Source of the DNA: Planktomarina sp.
Lineage (GTDB): Bacteria; Pseudomonadota; Alphaproteobacteria; Rhodobacterales; Rhodobacteraceae
DNA length: 46,864 nucleotides
Direction of reading: 5' to 3'
Assembly: GCA_020630595.1 (NCBI GenBank)
Contig: JAHDBC010000020.1
Location: 1-46,864, forward strand
Shown: positions 1 to 9,111 of the stretch, one piece after another
Position numbering within the stretch: position 1 is the first letter of the stretch
Layout: the number at the start of each line of letters is the position of its first letter
Made by a program: the position numbers and the translations under genes
The notes under the pieces: generated by a model
Told to the model about the DNA's origin: nothing
Database searches by the model: none
What the model saw: the letters and a program-made list of their open reading frames with translations, nothing else

Positions 1-258
1 GGCGTATCTAGAGTTACTAAACAATCTCCGCAAGACATAAATCATCCTTTTTTGCATTTTTTGCCAAAAAAGAACAAATCATATGTTTTTCAATGATTTA
101 GCCGACCCATCACGCCCAGACAGTTCGACAATTGAGCGTCTGGTCGCACAAATCAGTGGCCGAGGAAAAGTTACCCACAGACTCAGCGCCCATGCACCCT
201 CTGACCGACCACTAAATCTTGTGGTTGGTACCCTGACGGCCCCCAAGCCCGTCACTGA

Positions 259-861
259 TCAGGCCCGTAAAAGAGACTTTCGCCATTGTGGAATGCGAGT
301 CGCGACAAAGCTGATCACCACCGCAAGGTATATCAGCGGTTCCAGCTGGAACCCTTTGGACAGCATCACGAAGTGCACCGCCCCCAGAATGGCTACGACG
401 TAGGTAAGTTTATGCAACGTCCGCCAAGATGGGCCCAGACGACGGACGGACCAGTCGTTCGACGTCGCCACCAAGGGGATCATCAGAAGAAACGCCACCA
501 TGCCGATCGTGATATAGGGTCGTTTCAGAATATCCGCCCAAATCTGGCTGACGATCTGAACATCCAGCAACAACCACACCAAAAGATGGGCAAAGACATA
601 GACAAACGCCATGATCCCAAGGGCGCGGCGAAATTTGACCAGATTGATCTTTGCAAATCTGAACAAGGGCGTGATCGCCAGCCCTGCAATCAACAGGCGC
701 AATGCGAATTCACCCAAATCCCGTTCCAGAACGTTGATGGGTTCTGGGCCTAACTGATTTGTCAGCCCCAGATAAAAGACCGCCAACCCCGGCATGGGCA
801 ACACAAGGTACAAAAGCCAAGCCGGCGTCTTGCGCGCGGCGGTGTTGATTGCGGATCGCAT
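259..861 (-). CDS. msrQ: MsrQ, heme-binding membrane subunit of the MsrPQ methionine sulfoxide reductase
   Basis: A 200-residue polytopic membrane protein of the ferric-reductase-like transmembrane family. MsrQ binds heme b and passes electrons from the inner membrane to periplasmic MsrP for repair of oxidised methionines. About six hydrophobic segments are visible, the first at residues 14-34. Histidines expected as heme ligands sit in FAHLLVW (near residue 90) and in the LHKLTYVV...VHFVML segment (near residues 150-165). It lies 11 bp downstream of msrP on the same strand, the usual operon order. The length is normal for the family. Its 3' end faces about 258 bp of window edge in which I see no gene. 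Confidence 0.93.
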   Translation of the reverse strand: MRSAINTAARKTPAWLLYLVLPMPGLAVFYLGLTNQLGPEPINVLERDLGEFALRLLIAGLAITPLFRFAKINLVKFRRALGIMAFVYVFAHLLVWLLLDVQIVSQIWADILKRPYITIGMVAFLLMIPLVATSNDWSVRRLGPSWRTLHKLTYVVAILGAVHFVMLSKGFQLEPLIYLAVVISFVATRIPQWRKSLLRA

Positions 862-872
862 CGTTCCGTCCT

Positions 873-1775
873 TTAGAAAAACTTGGACAGGTCCATGCCA
901 TCGTACAGGCCTGCGACTTCGTCTTCGTATCCGTTGAACATCAATGTCGGTTCGCGGCGTGCAAACAACCCGCCGCCAATTTTACGTTCAGACGCCTGGC
1001 TCCACCTTGGGTGGTCAACGTTTGGGTTCACGTTGGAATAAAATCCGTATTCGCGTGAATTTGCGTTGTTCCAGCTGGTGAACGGTTCTTGATCCGTCAG
1101 CGTGATGCGCACGATCGATTTGATCGATTTAAACCCATACTTCCATGGCACCACCAATCGGATCGGCGCCCCATTCTGGTTTGGCATTGGCTTTCCATAG
1201 ATGCCCGTCGCCATCAGTGTCAGCGGATGCATGGCTTCATCCAGCCGCAGACCTTCACGATAGGGCCAGTCCAATGTTGGGAACCGCACGCCCGGCATTT
1301 CATCGGGCCGCACCGCAGTTTCAAAGGCAACGTATTTCGCCCCCGACTGAACACCAACGCGGTCCAGAATATCTTTCAGTTCAACCCCGTTCCACGGAAT
1401 CACCATGGACCACGCTTCAACGCAGCGGAATCGATAGATCCGGCTTTCTTCCGTCAAGCCAGCGATCAATTCACCAACGGAATACGTTCCGGGGTTGTCG
1501 ACCAGCCCATCTACCGTGATTTCCCAACCTGTTGTGGTCAGACGGTGGGCTTCGCGGGCCGGATCATCCTTGCCCGTCCCGAATTCATAGAAATTGTTGT
1601 AGTTCGTGATGTCTTCAAAAGAGTTTGGCTCAAGCGTAGTATCTTGTGCGCCCGCAACAGATGGGCCAAGGATCGAACCTGCCGCCACACCGGCCATCAC
1701 CTGACGCCGGTTCAACCACATCCCTTCGGGTGTTACATCTGCAGGGGTCAGGTCGTTTTTCCAGCGAAATGCCAT
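873..1775 (-). CDS. msrP: MsrP, periplasmic molybdopterin-dependent methionine sulfoxide reductase
   Basis: A 300-residue molybdenum-cofactor enzyme of the sulfite oxidase fold (YedY/MsrP). It reduces methionine sulfoxide in periplasmic proteins using electrons from MsrQ. A twin-arginine leader is visible (NRRQVMAG near residue 23, then a hydrophobic stretch ending in AGA), so export is by Tat with the cofactor already inserted. The molybdenum-ligating cysteine is in RFRCVEAW at about residue 118. Start chosen at the ATG preceded by GGAGAC at good spacing. It is first in the msrP-msrQ pair. Family assignment is secure; the exact substrate proteins are unknown. Confidence 0.95.
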   Translation of the reverse strand: MAFRWKNDLTPADVTPEGMWLNRRQVMAGVAAGSILGPSVAGAQDTTLEPNSFEDITNYNNFYEFGTGKDDPAREAHRLTTTGWEITVDGLVDNPGTYSVGELIAGLTEESRIYRFRCVEAWSMVIPWNGVELKDILDRVGVQSGAKYVAFETAVRPDEMPGVRFPTLDWPYREGLRLDEAMHPLTLMATGIYGKPMPNQNGAPIRLVVPWKYGFKSIKSIVRITLTDQEPFTSWNNANSREYGFYSNVNPNVDHPRWSQASERKIGGGLFARREPTLMFNGYEDEVAGLYDGMDLSKFF

Positions 1776-1869
1776 GGCTTCAGTCTCCTTTGGTTACACA
1801 AGACCTAAGCAATTTATGTGTTTCAAACCACCGGGGGTGCCGTCAAACGTCTGGCACCTGTTGTAACAA

Positions 1870-3372
1870 TCAAGCGGTCTGCGGGGGGTAAATGTCGTTC
1901 ATGGGCAGACTTCGCCCGTTGTCTTGGACGATGCGCACATGGTGGCGACGAATTTGGCGCGGTTCTGAAACCCCAACAGAATGGGCGATGGTTTCAACCT
2001 CTTTGGTGATCTGTTTGGCGTAACGGGCCACCTTTTCGAATTTGTCTTCCGGGACCAGCCCCTTTTGAAATCGCTTGTCGTGGGTGGTGATCCCTGTGGG
2101 ACAGGTGTTCTTGTTGCATTTCAACGCTTGGATGCAGCCCAGCGAAAACATGAAGCCCCGGGCCGAAGTGACAAAATCAGCACCGGCTGCAAGCGCCCAA
2201 GCAATATCACCGGGATTGACCAACTTGCCGGATGCCACCAGCCGAATGCGATCTTTCAGCCCTGCAGCGTCCCGCAGATCAGCGACCAATGGCAATGCTT
2301 CGCGAATGGGCATGCCGACCAAATCCATCAGCGGCATTGGCGCAGCGCCCGTGCCCCCTTCGCCGCCATCGATTGTGATGAAATCCGGTGCCGCGGCTGG
2401 ACCACGCGCCACGATCAGATCGAACAGGGCGGTCAACGCATTTGGATCCCCCACAACAGTCTTGAACCCAACCGGCTTGCCCGTAATGTCGCGGATCCGG
2501 CCCACGAAATCCAGAAGATCTTCGAAAGTGTCGACCTCTTCGTGGCGGTTTGGGCTGATGGCATCTTTCCCAAGGGGCACGCCCCGGATGTCTGCAATTT
2601 CCTGATTGATCTTTGCGGCGGGCAGTATCCCACCCTTCCCCGGCTTCGCGCCTTGGGCCAGCTTTATTTCGAACATGCGCACTTGGTCATGGGCCGCAAT
2701 GTCACGCAGTTTGTCTTCGGACAGATTGCCATCATCATCGCGCACGCCGAATTTCCCGGTGCCAATCTGAAAAACCAAATCGCATCCCCCAGCCAGATGG
2801 TAGGGCGACAGGCCCCCTTCGCCGGTGTTCATCCAAATGCCTGCCTTGGCCGCACCGCGGGACAGGGATTCAACGGCTGGGCGGGAAATCGCACCGTAAG
2901 ACATGCCAGAAATATTCAGGATCGATTGTGCCGCGTACGGTGTGCGCGCATCAGGCCCGATGACAAGCGCTGCGGTTTTTGCGAATTGCCGTTCAAGCGG
3001 TGGAAAGGCAGCGTTCACGAAGATCGGCGTTCCCGGGACATTCAGATTTCGGGTGGAACCAAAGGCGACGGTGTTTGAATGCCCTGCTGCGGCTTCTTTC
3101 ACCCAGTCGCGTTGGGCACGGTTAAAGGGCAGTTCTTCGCGGTCCATGGCAAAGAAATACTGGCGGAAAAATTCACCCAGTTCCGTAAACAGGTAGCGAA
3201 ATCGGCCCAACACGGGATAGTTTCGGCGGATCGCATCTTCGGTCTGGGTCCGGTCGATGATGAACATGACCAGCGCAACGGCCAGCGCGACCCCGACCAC
3301 AAAGATGAAAGTGACGGCAAGCGTTTCAACAGCCCAACTTGCCCAGCCCATCATTTGCCCCGTGAATTCCAT
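1870..3372 (-). CDS. Membrane-anchored FMN-binding glutamate-synthase-like protein
   Basis: A 500-residue protein whose residues from about 100 on match the FMN-binding central domain of glutamate synthase (GltS family). Visible parts include SGMSYGAISRPAVESLS, a GEGG loop, TIDGGEGGTGAAP, and a C-terminal cysteine cluster SLGCIQALKCNKNTCPTG that in GltS ligates a 3Fe-4S cluster. It lacks the glutaminase domain. Unlike GltB, it begins with one strong membrane helix at about residues 14-38. Start supported by AAGGACGG upstream. It stands alone, divergent from the SDR gene. These stand-alone GltS-domain proteins are common and mostly uncharacterised; glutamate synthase activity is not implied, because no GltD-like partner is nearby. 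Confidence 0.85.
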   Translation of the reverse strand: MEFTGQMMGWASWAVETLAVTFIFVVGVALAVALVMFIIDRTQTEDAIRRNYPVLGRFRYLFTELGEFFRQYFFAMDREELPFNRAQRDWVKEAAAGHSNTVAFGSTRNLNVPGTPIFVNAAFPPLERQFAKTAALVIGPDARTPYAAQSILNISGMSYGAISRPAVESLSRGAAKAGIWMNTGEGGLSPYHLAGGCDLVFQIGTGKFGVRDDDGNLSEDKLRDIAAHDQVRMFEIKLAQGAKPGKGGILPAAKINQEIADIRGVPLGKDAISPNRHEEVDTFEDLLDFVGRIRDITGKPVGFKTVVGDPNALTALFDLIVARGPAAAPDFITIDGGEGGTGAAPMPLMDLVGMPIREALPLVADLRDAAGLKDRIRLVASGKLVNPGDIAWALAAGADFVTSARGFMFSLGCIQALKCNKNTCPTGITTHDKRFQKGLVPEDKFEKVARYAKQITKEVETIAHSVGVSEPRQIRRHHVRIVQDNGRSLPMNDIYPPQTA

Positions 3373-3511
3373 TCGATCCGTCCTTTAGTGATGTCGTTAC
3401 AGACTATGCGTCGAACCCGCACATCACCAGACCAATGACTGAATGGTGATTGCCGTTCCCCTGATATTGCGGATGTGCTTTGTTCTGACTCATCACAAGG
3501 GGAAATGGATC

Positions 3512-4264
3512 ATGGGGAAGACTGCACTTGTCACCGGGGCGGCGCGGGGCATTGGACTGGCCACCACAAAAACGTTTCTGCAACAGGGATGGCGCGTCGC
3601 CATGGTGGATTGGGACGGTGCAGAACTGGCGGCTGCAACTGACGGGTTGCAGGGTGTTGTTGGCATAGAACGCGATGTATCCAACCCAACGGACGCCACC
3701 GCCATTTTACAAGACACGATCGATGCGTTCGGGCAGGTCGACGCATTGGTCAACAACGCCGGCGTCGCTGATTTTGGCCCAATTGAACAAACTGATTTCG
3801 AACGGTGGCGCAGGGTGATGTCTGTCAATCTGGATGGTGTTTTCCTGATGGCGCAGGCCGCAATTCCAGCGTTGAAAGAAACGAAAGGGTGCATCGTCAA
3901 CATCGCTTCGATTTCCGGGCTGCGGGCATCCACATTGCGGGTGGCCTATGGCACATCCAAAGCAGCCGTTATTCATCTGACAGAACAACAGGCCGCAGAA
4001 CTGGGCGAATACGGAATCCGCGCAAACGCCGTTGCCCCCGGCCCCGTGCGCACCAAACTTGCCATGGCCGTGCACACCCAAGACATCATCGATGCCTACC
4101 ACGACGCGATCCCGCTGAACCGGTATGGGTCCGAACAGGAAATCGCGAATGTGATCTGTTTTTTGTGTTCGGATGACGCAAGCTATGTAACCGGGCAGCT
4201 GATCAGTGTGGATGGCGGATTCGAAAGCACGGGGATTGGTTTGCCATCTTTGCGAAAACCTTAG
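3512..4264 (+). CDS. SDR-family NAD(P)-dependent oxidoreductase
   Basis: A 250-residue classical short-chain dehydrogenase. Visible motifs are the nucleotide-binding TGAARGIG at about residue 7, VNNAG near residue 87, a catalytic serine in SISG, and YGTSK as the YxxxK catalytic pair. The acidic residue ending the second strand (MVDWDGA) suggests NAD rather than NADP. The C-terminal VTGQLISVDGG motif is intact. Start placed at the ATG giving MGKTALVTG, with AAGGGGA upstream; longer readings add 23 non-conserved residues. It is divergent from the GltS-like gene and its stop overlaps that of the convergent HAD gene by 4 bp. The substrate cannot be told from sequence. Confidence 0.9.
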   Translation: MGKTALVTGAARGIGLATTKTFLQQGWRVAMVDWDGAELAAATDGLQGVVGIERDVSNPTDATAILQDTIDAFGQVDALVNNAGVADFGPIEQTDFERWRRVMSVNLDGVFLMAQAAIPALKETKGCIVNIASISGLRASTLRVAYGTSKAAVIHLTEQQAAELGEYGIRANAVAPGPVRTKLAMAVHTQDIIDAYHDAIPLNRYGSEQEIANVICFLCSDDASYVTGQLISVDGGFESTGIGLPSLRKP

Positions 4265-4917
4265 GCCGGTGCGATCCCCAACAGGCCGGGCAATTCAGCC
4301 ATGTCATCAAACAAAACATCGGCCACGTCAGACAATTGGTCTGGCGCCGTATCCCGCACAAAGCCAAAGCAGCGCATGCCCGCAGCCTGCGCCGCCAAGG
4401 CACCGGAACGGCTGTCTTCGATCACCACGGTGTGCGCCGGCGACACGCGCAAGGCACGCGCCGCATGCAGATACACATCGGGTGCAGGTTTCGGCGCATC
4501 CATGGCCTGACCGGAAAACAACCGACCGTCGAACCGGTGCAAAAGCCCCGTTCGGCCTAGCGTGGTTTCCATTTTGCGCACTTCGCCGTTTGATCCCATT
4601 GCAAACGGAACACCTGCACCATCAAGCGCATCAAGGACCCCGATAATGCCCGGGATCAGTTCCACCTTTTGGGCAAGCGCATCATATATTTTCGGATAGA
4701 TTTCCGCCAACCAATCATCGGGCATATCTGCGCCCATCGTGGCGGCTTTTTCGCCCACGCCTTTCATTGTTCCCCCGACAAACGCAGCCATGCATTCGTC
4801 CAGCGTCAAATCCAAACCCCGTTGGGCAAGGTCATCACGAATGACGCTGTTGGTCAGGCGTTCGCTGTCCACAACAACGCCATCACAGTCGAACAACACG
4901 GCTTTGGGTGCGGTCAT
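4261..4917 (-). CDS. HAD-superfamily phosphatase, beta-phosphoglucomutase/Gph-like
   Basis: A 218-residue HAD subfamily IA hydrolase. Motif I is DCDGVVVDSE at about residue 9, with the nucleophilic aspartate and the acid/base aspartate two residues on. A helical cap follows. Motif II is the serine in MGSNG near residue 108, motif III the lysine in KPAPDVY near residue 142, and motif IV the acidic pair in VIEDSRSG. The set is complete, so it should be an active phosphatase or phosphomutase on a small metabolite. RBS AAAGGACA precedes the ATG. It follows clpB on the same strand, but a terminator lies between them. Substrate unknown. Confidence 0.88.
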   Translation of the reverse strand: MTAPKAVLFDCDGVVVDSERLTNSVIRDDLAQRGLDLTLDECMAAFVGGTMKGVGEKAATMGADMPDDWLAEIYPKIYDALAQKVELIPGIIGVLDALDGAGVPFAMGSNGEVRKMETTLGRTGLLHRFDGRLFSGQAMDAPKPAPDVYLHAARALRVSPAHTVVIEDSRSGALAAQAAGMRCFGFVRDTAPDQLSDVADVLFDDMAELPGLLGIAPA

Positions 4918-4933
4918 GGCCTGTCCTTTGATG

Positions 4934-4958
4934 TAAAAGGGGGCCGTTTTGGCCCCCT
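4934..4958 (-). terminator. Rho-independent terminator downstream of clpB
   Basis: An 8-bp stem (AGGGGGCC with GGCCCCCT, loop GTTTT) is followed on the minus strand by a TTTT run. It sits 8 bases after the clpB stop codon and before the HAD gene, so it should end the clpB transcript. The plus-strand side also has a short T run, so it may act in both directions, but no plus-strand gene ends nearby. Confidence 0.8.
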
Positions 4959-4965
4959 CTTTTGT

Positions 4966-7575
4966 TCAGTGTACTACGGCATCTTCGGGTGGCTGTCGAT
5001 TGGACGCCGCCACCCGGTCGCCCACGATCAACCCATCTGCGCCCGCGCTTACGGTGACGACGGCCCCGTCTGCGATATCACCCGCCAAAAGCATTTCGGC
5101 CAGTTGATCCTGCAAGGCACGCTGGATCACCCGTTTCAGAGGGCGCGCCCCAAACACGGGATCATAGCCTTCGTCGGCAAGCCATTTCTTGGCGGCATCA
5201 TCCAGGTCAAGCATGATGTTGCGACCAGCAAGACGCTTTTGCAAACGGCGCAGTTGGATATCAACGATCCCGCCCATGTCTTCGCGTCCCAGACGATCAA
5301 AAATGATGGTTTCATCCAGACGGTTCAGAAATTCTGGGCGGAAATGCGCACGAACCGCATCCATCACATCGCGGCGCGCTTGGGATGCGTCACCGCCATC
5401 TGGCAGTTGGCTTAGCGCCTGCGCGCCAAGGTTCGAGGTCAGAATGATCAACGTCTGTTTGAAATCGACTGTGCGCCCCTGACCATCCGTCAGGACCCCG
5501 TCATCCAAAACCTGCAACAGCACGTTAAAGACATCCGGGTGGGCCTTTTCAACCTCATCAAACAAGACAACCTGATAGGGGCGACGCCGAACTGCTTCGG
5601 TCAAAACACCACCTTCGTCATAACCCACATAGCCCGGAGGGGCACCAATCAGGCGCGACACCGCGTGTTTTTCCATGAATTCAGACATATCGATGCGCAC
5701 CATCGCGTTGTCATCATCAAACAGGAATTCCGCCACAGCTTTGGTCAATTCGGTTTTACCGACACCCGTTGGGCCCAAGAACAGAAATGACCCCAATGGG
5801 CGGTTTTCGTCATTCAGACCAGCGCGCGCACGACGCACAGCATTGGACACCGCACGGACCGCAGAATGCTGACCGATCACCCGACCATGCAGTTCGTCTT
5901 CCATCCGCAACAGTTTGTCCCGTTCGCCTTCCAGCATTTTGGATGTCGGGATCCCGGTCCAGCGTTCGACCACTTGGGCGATCTGATCCGGGCGCACAGC
6001 TTCTTCGACCATCTGGCCTTCTGCAGTTTCGGCTTCGGCCAGTTGTTTTTCCAAACTGGGGATCACGCCATAAGACAGCTCCCCCGCCTTGCCCAAATCA
6101 CCGTTGCGTTTGGCGATATCCAATTCGGCCCGCGCGCGGTCCAGCTGTTCCTTGATATCCCGGGCGGACGCCAGTTTTTCGCGTTCAGCCTGCCATTGCG
6201 CTGTCAGATTTGCAGACTTGTCTTGCAAATCAGCAAGCGATTTTTCCAGCTTTTCCAACCGGGTCTTGGACGCATCGTCATCTTCCATTTTCAGCGCTTC
6301 AACCTCGATCTGCTTTTGCAGGATTTCGCGGTCCAGGGCATCCAGTTCTTCTGGTTTGGAATCCACTTCCATCCGCAGGCGGGATGCGGCTTCGTCCACC
6401 AGATCAATGGCTTTGTCAGGCAAAAAGCGGTCGGTAATATAGCGGTGCGACAGGGTCGCCGCGGCCACCAGTGCGGCATCGGCAATCCGTACACCGTGGT
6501 GCAATTCATACTTTTCCTTGATCCCGCGCAGAATGGAAACTGTATCCGTTACGGTGGGTTCTTCGACCTGAACAGGTTGGAACCGGCGCGCCAGTGCCGC
6601 GTCTTTTTCAACGTATTTGCGATATTCATCCAATGTCGTTGCACCGATACAGTGCAATTCCCCCCGGGCAAGTGCAGGTTTGATCAGATTGGCGGCATCC
6701 ATTGCGCCATCGGTTTTGCCTGCCCCGACAAGCGTGTGCATTTCGTCAATGAACAGGATGATCTCACCCGCCGCAGCGGTGACTTCGTTCAAAACGGCCT
6801 TCAACCGTTCTTCGAATTCACCACGATATTTGGCCCCTGCAATCAAGGCCCCCATATCCAGCGCCAAAAGTTTCTTGTTGCGCAAAGATTCCGGTACATC
6901 GCCGTTCACAATGCGCAGCGCCATGCCTTCGGCGATGGCTGTTTTACCAACGCCCGGTTCGCCAATCAAAACCGGATTGTTTTTCGTGCGGCGTGACAAA
7001 ACCTGCATCGCGCGGCGAATTTCTTCGTCGCGTCCAATGATCGGGTCAATTTTCCCTTCGCGGGCGCGGTCCGTCAGATCCTGCGCGTATTTCTTGAGCG
7101 CTTCGTAATTGTCCTCTGCGCCCGCGCTGTCTGCGGTGCGACCCTGACGCAAATCGTTGACAGCACTGTTCAACGATTGCGCAGATATATTTCCTGCATC
7201 TAGTGCATCCTTGGCCTTGGATTTGACCATCGCAAGGGCCATCAGAATGCGTTCCACGGGAACAAAGCTGTCGCCAGCTTTGTCGGCCAATTTTTCCGCT
7301 TCCGCCAAAACCTTGGTCGTGGCCCCATCCAGAAAGACCTGTGCGTCGCCTGTGACTTTGGGCTGTTTGCCCAGCGCCAAGTCTACGCTTTCCATGACCC
7401 GGTTCAGTTGACCGCCGGACGCCGAAATCAGGTTTGCCGCCAATCCTTCGGGATCATCCAGCAACGCTTTCAACAGATGTTCAGGGGACAGGCGTTGATG
7501 ATCTTCGCGCGTGGCGATGGTTTGGGCCGCTTGAATAAAACCGCGCGACCGATCGGTGAATTTATCCAAATTCAT
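4966..7575 (-). CDS. clpB: ClpB, ATP-dependent protein disaggregase
   Basis: An 869-residue AAA+ chaperone that, with DnaK, rescues aggregated proteins after heat stress in the cytoplasm. In order: the Clp N-terminal repeat domain ([15 protein letters not shown] start), first ATPase domain with Walker [10 protein letters not shown] near residue 200, the long coiled-coil M-domain (about residues 405-520), second ATPase domain with Walker [10 protein letters not shown] near residue 600, and the C-terminal D2-small domain ([14 protein letters not shown]). The length is typical. Start at 7575 is set by AAGGAGAAT just upstream; a longer in-frame start adds 13 non-conserved residues. A heat-shock-type promoter lies about 70 bases upstream. 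Confidence 0.98.
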   Translation of the reverse strand: MNLDKFTDRSRGFIQAAQTIATREDHQRLSPEHLLKALLDDPEGLAANLISASGGQLNRVMESVDLALGKQPKVTGDAQVFLDGATTKVLAEAEKLADKAGDSFVPVERILMALAMVKSKAKDALDAGNISAQSLNSAVNDLRQGRTADSAGAEDNYEALKKYAQDLTDRAREGKIDPIIGRDEEIRRAMQVLSRRTKNNPVLIGEPGVGKTAIAEGMALRIVNGDVPESLRNKKLLALDMGALIAGAKYRGEFEERLKAVLNEVTAAAGEIILFIDEMHTLVGAGKTDGAMDAANLIKPALARGELHCIGATTLDEYRKYVEKDAALARRFQPVQVEEPTVTDTVSILRGIKEKYELHHGVRIADAALVAAATLSHRYITDRFLPDKAIDLVDEAASRLRMEVDSKPEELDALDREILQKQIEVEALKMEDDDASKTRLEKLEKSLADLQDKSANLTAQWQAEREKLASARDIKEQLDRARAELDIAKRNGDLGKAGELSYGVIPSLEKQLAEAETAEGQMVEEAVRPDQIAQVVERWTGIPTSKMLEGERDKLLRMEDELHGRVIGQHSAVRAVSNAVRRARAGLNDENRPLGSFLFLGPTGVGKTELTKAVAEFLFDDDNAMVRIDMSEFMEKHAVSRLIGAPPGYVGYDEGGVLTEAVRRRPYQVVLFDEVEKAHPDVFNVLLQVLDDGVLTDGQGRTVDFKQTLIILTSNLGAQALSQLPDGGDASQARRDVMDAVRAHFRPEFLNRLDETIIFDRLGREDMGGIVDIQLRRLQKRLAGRNIMLDLDDAAKKWLADEGYDPVFGARPLKRVIQRALQDQLAEMLLAGDIADGAVVTVSAGADGLIVGDRVAASNRQPPEDAVVH

Positions 7576-7643
7576 CGTATTCTCCTTTTCAAGCGCTGAT
7601 GTGATCCTGCCCAATCGGCACAGGGTCGGTCAGCCTTGTCCCC

Positions 7644-7673
7644 AATATGGGTTTCCAATGCCCATCCAACAAG
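7644..7673 (-). promoter_or_regulatory. Candidate sigma-32 (RpoH) promoter of clpB
   Basis: Read on the minus strand, CTTGTTG at 7673-7667 is followed after 15 bases by CCCATATT at 7651-7644. This resembles the heat-shock sigma factor consensus (CTTGAAA, 13-15 bp, CCCCATNT; alphaproteobacterial versions often end CCATAT). It would give a clpB leader of about 60 bases. Seen in sequence, but the promoter itself is inferred. Confidence 0.6.
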
Positions 7674-7750
7674 ACCATATTCTGCCATCGCATTTACCGC
7701 TTATCAAACAACGGGCGCTATCAGGATCGCACGTAACTGTTGGGGGCAGA

Positions 7751-8056
7751 ATGCATATTCTTGATATATCAATCACATCGATGCGGCGCAGTCTGGATGG
7801 CAAGCGGGTTTTGGGGGACGTCTTGTTTCGGATCGGGGCACACGAACACCGACCGGAACGTGATCTTCGCGTGTCCTGCGACACGCTTTTTTCGAACAGG
7901 ATCAGGCCGGATGCCATTCTGGTGGGGGATGCCATCCGCCAAATCAGGCGTTTGCCCCAGGTGCGCAACGGTGAAAACCGGCTGACATTCGCAAGTGGCT
8001 TGCGCCCGTTGGCAAAACAGAACGGCACAATAGACAGGCACCGCGCAACAGGCTAA
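7751..8056 (+). CDS. Small hypothetical protein between clpB and pyrF
   Basis: A 101-residue reading frame from ATG 7751, with a G-rich stretch (GGGGGCAG) just upstream. The protein (MHILDISITSMRRSLDGKRVLGDVLFRIG...) is hydrophilic and basic, has no signal peptide or membrane helix, and contains a DAILVGDAIRQIRRLPQ segment that looks like an amphipathic helix. It is 31 bp ahead of pyrF on the same strand and could share its promoter. I do not recognise a domain. The open frame continues upstream to 7556, but that part overlaps the clpB start and promoter and is unlikely to be translated. Confidence 0.55.
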   Translation: MHILDISITSMRRSLDGKRVLGDVLFRIGAHEHRPERDLRVSCDTLFSNRIRPDAILVGDAIRQIRRLPQVRNGENRLTFASGLRPLAKQNGTIDRHRATG

Positions 8057-8087
8057 GCCCCCGCGAACACAACGGACGGGGCATGAC

Positions 8088-8792
8088 ATGGCTGATGACA
8101 AACTGATTGTGGCTTTGGACGTTCCGAATGCCCTTGCTGGATTGGAATTGGCAAAAACCCTTGGGGACGCCGTCAGTTTTTACAAAATTGGACTGGGCAT
8201 GCTGACATCTGGCGGTCTTGCCCTGGCCAACGAACTGAAATCAGAACACGGCAAGCGCATTTTTCTGGACATGAAACTGTTCGACATCGGCGCGACCGTT
8301 GAAAATGCCGTGCGTGGGTTGGCCCAATTTGATCTTGATTTTCTAACGGTTCACGGCGACCCACATGTGGTGCGCGCCGCCAAGGAAGGCGCAGCAGGAT
8401 CAAACATGAAAATTCTGGCTGTGACGGTGCTGACGTCGCTGGATCGCGCTGATCTGGATGATTGTCTGATTGCAGATGGTGCGGTGCCTGATTTGGTCGT
8501 TGATCGTGCAGGCCGTGCTTTTGACGCTGGCGCTGACGGTATCATTTGCAGCCCGCAGGAAGCCGCCGCCGTACGCGCGCTTGCCAATTCAGATGGGCGC
8601 CTGATCGTCACCCCAGGTGTAAGGCCGGCAGGTGCCGCCTTGGGGGATCAAAAAAGGATCGCAACACCGGCCAACGCGATTGCGTCGGGCGCAGATCATA
8701 TCGTGGTGGGACGTCCAATCTGGCAGGACCCTGATCCAAAATCGGCAGCGGAATCGGTCTTGGCTGAACTTGCTGGGCCGACCATTCACTGA
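8088..8792 (+). CDS. pyrF: Orotidine 5'-phosphate decarboxylase
   Basis: A 234-residue TIM-barrel enzyme making UMP from OMP, the last step of de novo pyrimidine synthesis in the cytoplasm. The start LIVALDVPNALAGLELA carries the first phosphate-barrel aspartate. The catalytic lysine/aspartate array is FLDMKLFDIGAT near residue 62. VTPGVRP and GADHIVVGRPIW form the phosphate-binding C-terminal loops. Full length and intact. It follows the small 101-residue ORF by 31 bp, and its last 7 bases overlap the convergent PLDc_N gene. Confidence 0.97.
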   Translation: MADDKLIVALDVPNALAGLELAKTLGDAVSFYKIGLGMLTSGGLALANELKSEHGKRIFLDMKLFDIGATVENAVRGLAQFDLDFLTVHGDPHVVRAAKEGAAGSNMKILAVTVLTSLDRADLDDCLIADGAVPDLVVDRAGRAFDAGADGIICSPQEAAAVRALANSDGRLIVTPGVRPAGAALGDQKRIATPANAIASGADHIVVGRPIWQDPDPKSAAESVLAELAGPTIH

Positions 8793-8977
8793 ACCGGTTT
8801 TTGCCGGGGACCCGCAAACAGCCAGACGATAAATCCGATCACAGGCAAGACAAGAACGATCAACGCCCAAACCAGCTTTGCACCAGCCGTCGCATCAGAT
8901 GACAAGATCGCGACAAACGCCCATGTGTTCATCGCCAGTATCGCAAGGCTGCCGATCGTATAAATATCCATCATCAT
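8786..8977 (-). CDS. Small membrane protein with phospholipase D N-terminal (PLDc_N) domain
   Basis: A 63-residue protein with two hydrophobic helices (about residues 9-27 and 33-55) separated by SSDATAGAKLVWALIV, then a basic tail GPRQKPVQ. The pattern matches the PLDc_N domain normally found at the front of cardiolipin synthases, here present alone. RBS GAAGGGAC precedes three in-frame ATG codons; the first is taken. It has no catalytic domain, so it is not a phospholipase by itself. Its role is unknown. It sits between icd and the end of pyrF, convergent with pyrF. Confidence 0.8.
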   Translation of the reverse strand: MMMDIYTIGSLAILAMNTWAFVAILSSDATAGAKLVWALIVLVLPVIGFIVWLFAGPRQKPVQ

Positions 8978-9074
8978 GTCCCTTCAGGCCCAACCAACCA
9001 CATTTGGGGCAATTGGCCTGACTGGCAATCCCAATACACGTCCAAAGCAGACGCTGGTAGATGCGCCAGATACA

Positions 9075-9101
9075 GCAATCGCCCCAAACAGGGGCGATTG
9101 C
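9075..9101 (-). terminator. Strong hairpin downstream of icd
   Basis: A perfect 11-bp stem, GCAATCGCCCC with GGGGCGATTGC, around a 5-base loop, 10 bases after the icd stop codon. There is no T run after it on the minus strand, so it may work as a 3'-end stabiliser or a Rho-assisted terminator rather than a classic intrinsic one. Confidence 0.65.
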
Positions 9102-9111
9102 CGATCCACAA

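Noticed and set aside
116..143. CCAGAC/GTCTGG inverted repeat in the first 258 bases
   Set aside because: Six base pairs across a 16-base gap is expected by chance; no gene start nearby to give it a role.
83..403. 106-codon plus-strand frame at the left edge
   Set aside because: No domain, overlaps the msrQ coding region on the other strand, and the product composition is like a chance frame; no clear RBS.
1981..3078. 365-codon plus-strand frame opposite the GltS-like gene
   Set aside because: Mirror of a well supported gene; protein is rich in H, Q, C and R without any motif.
5866..6996. 376-codon plus-strand frame opposite clpB
   Set aside because: Antisense shadow of clpB; F- and Q-rich composition comes from reversed ClpB codons.
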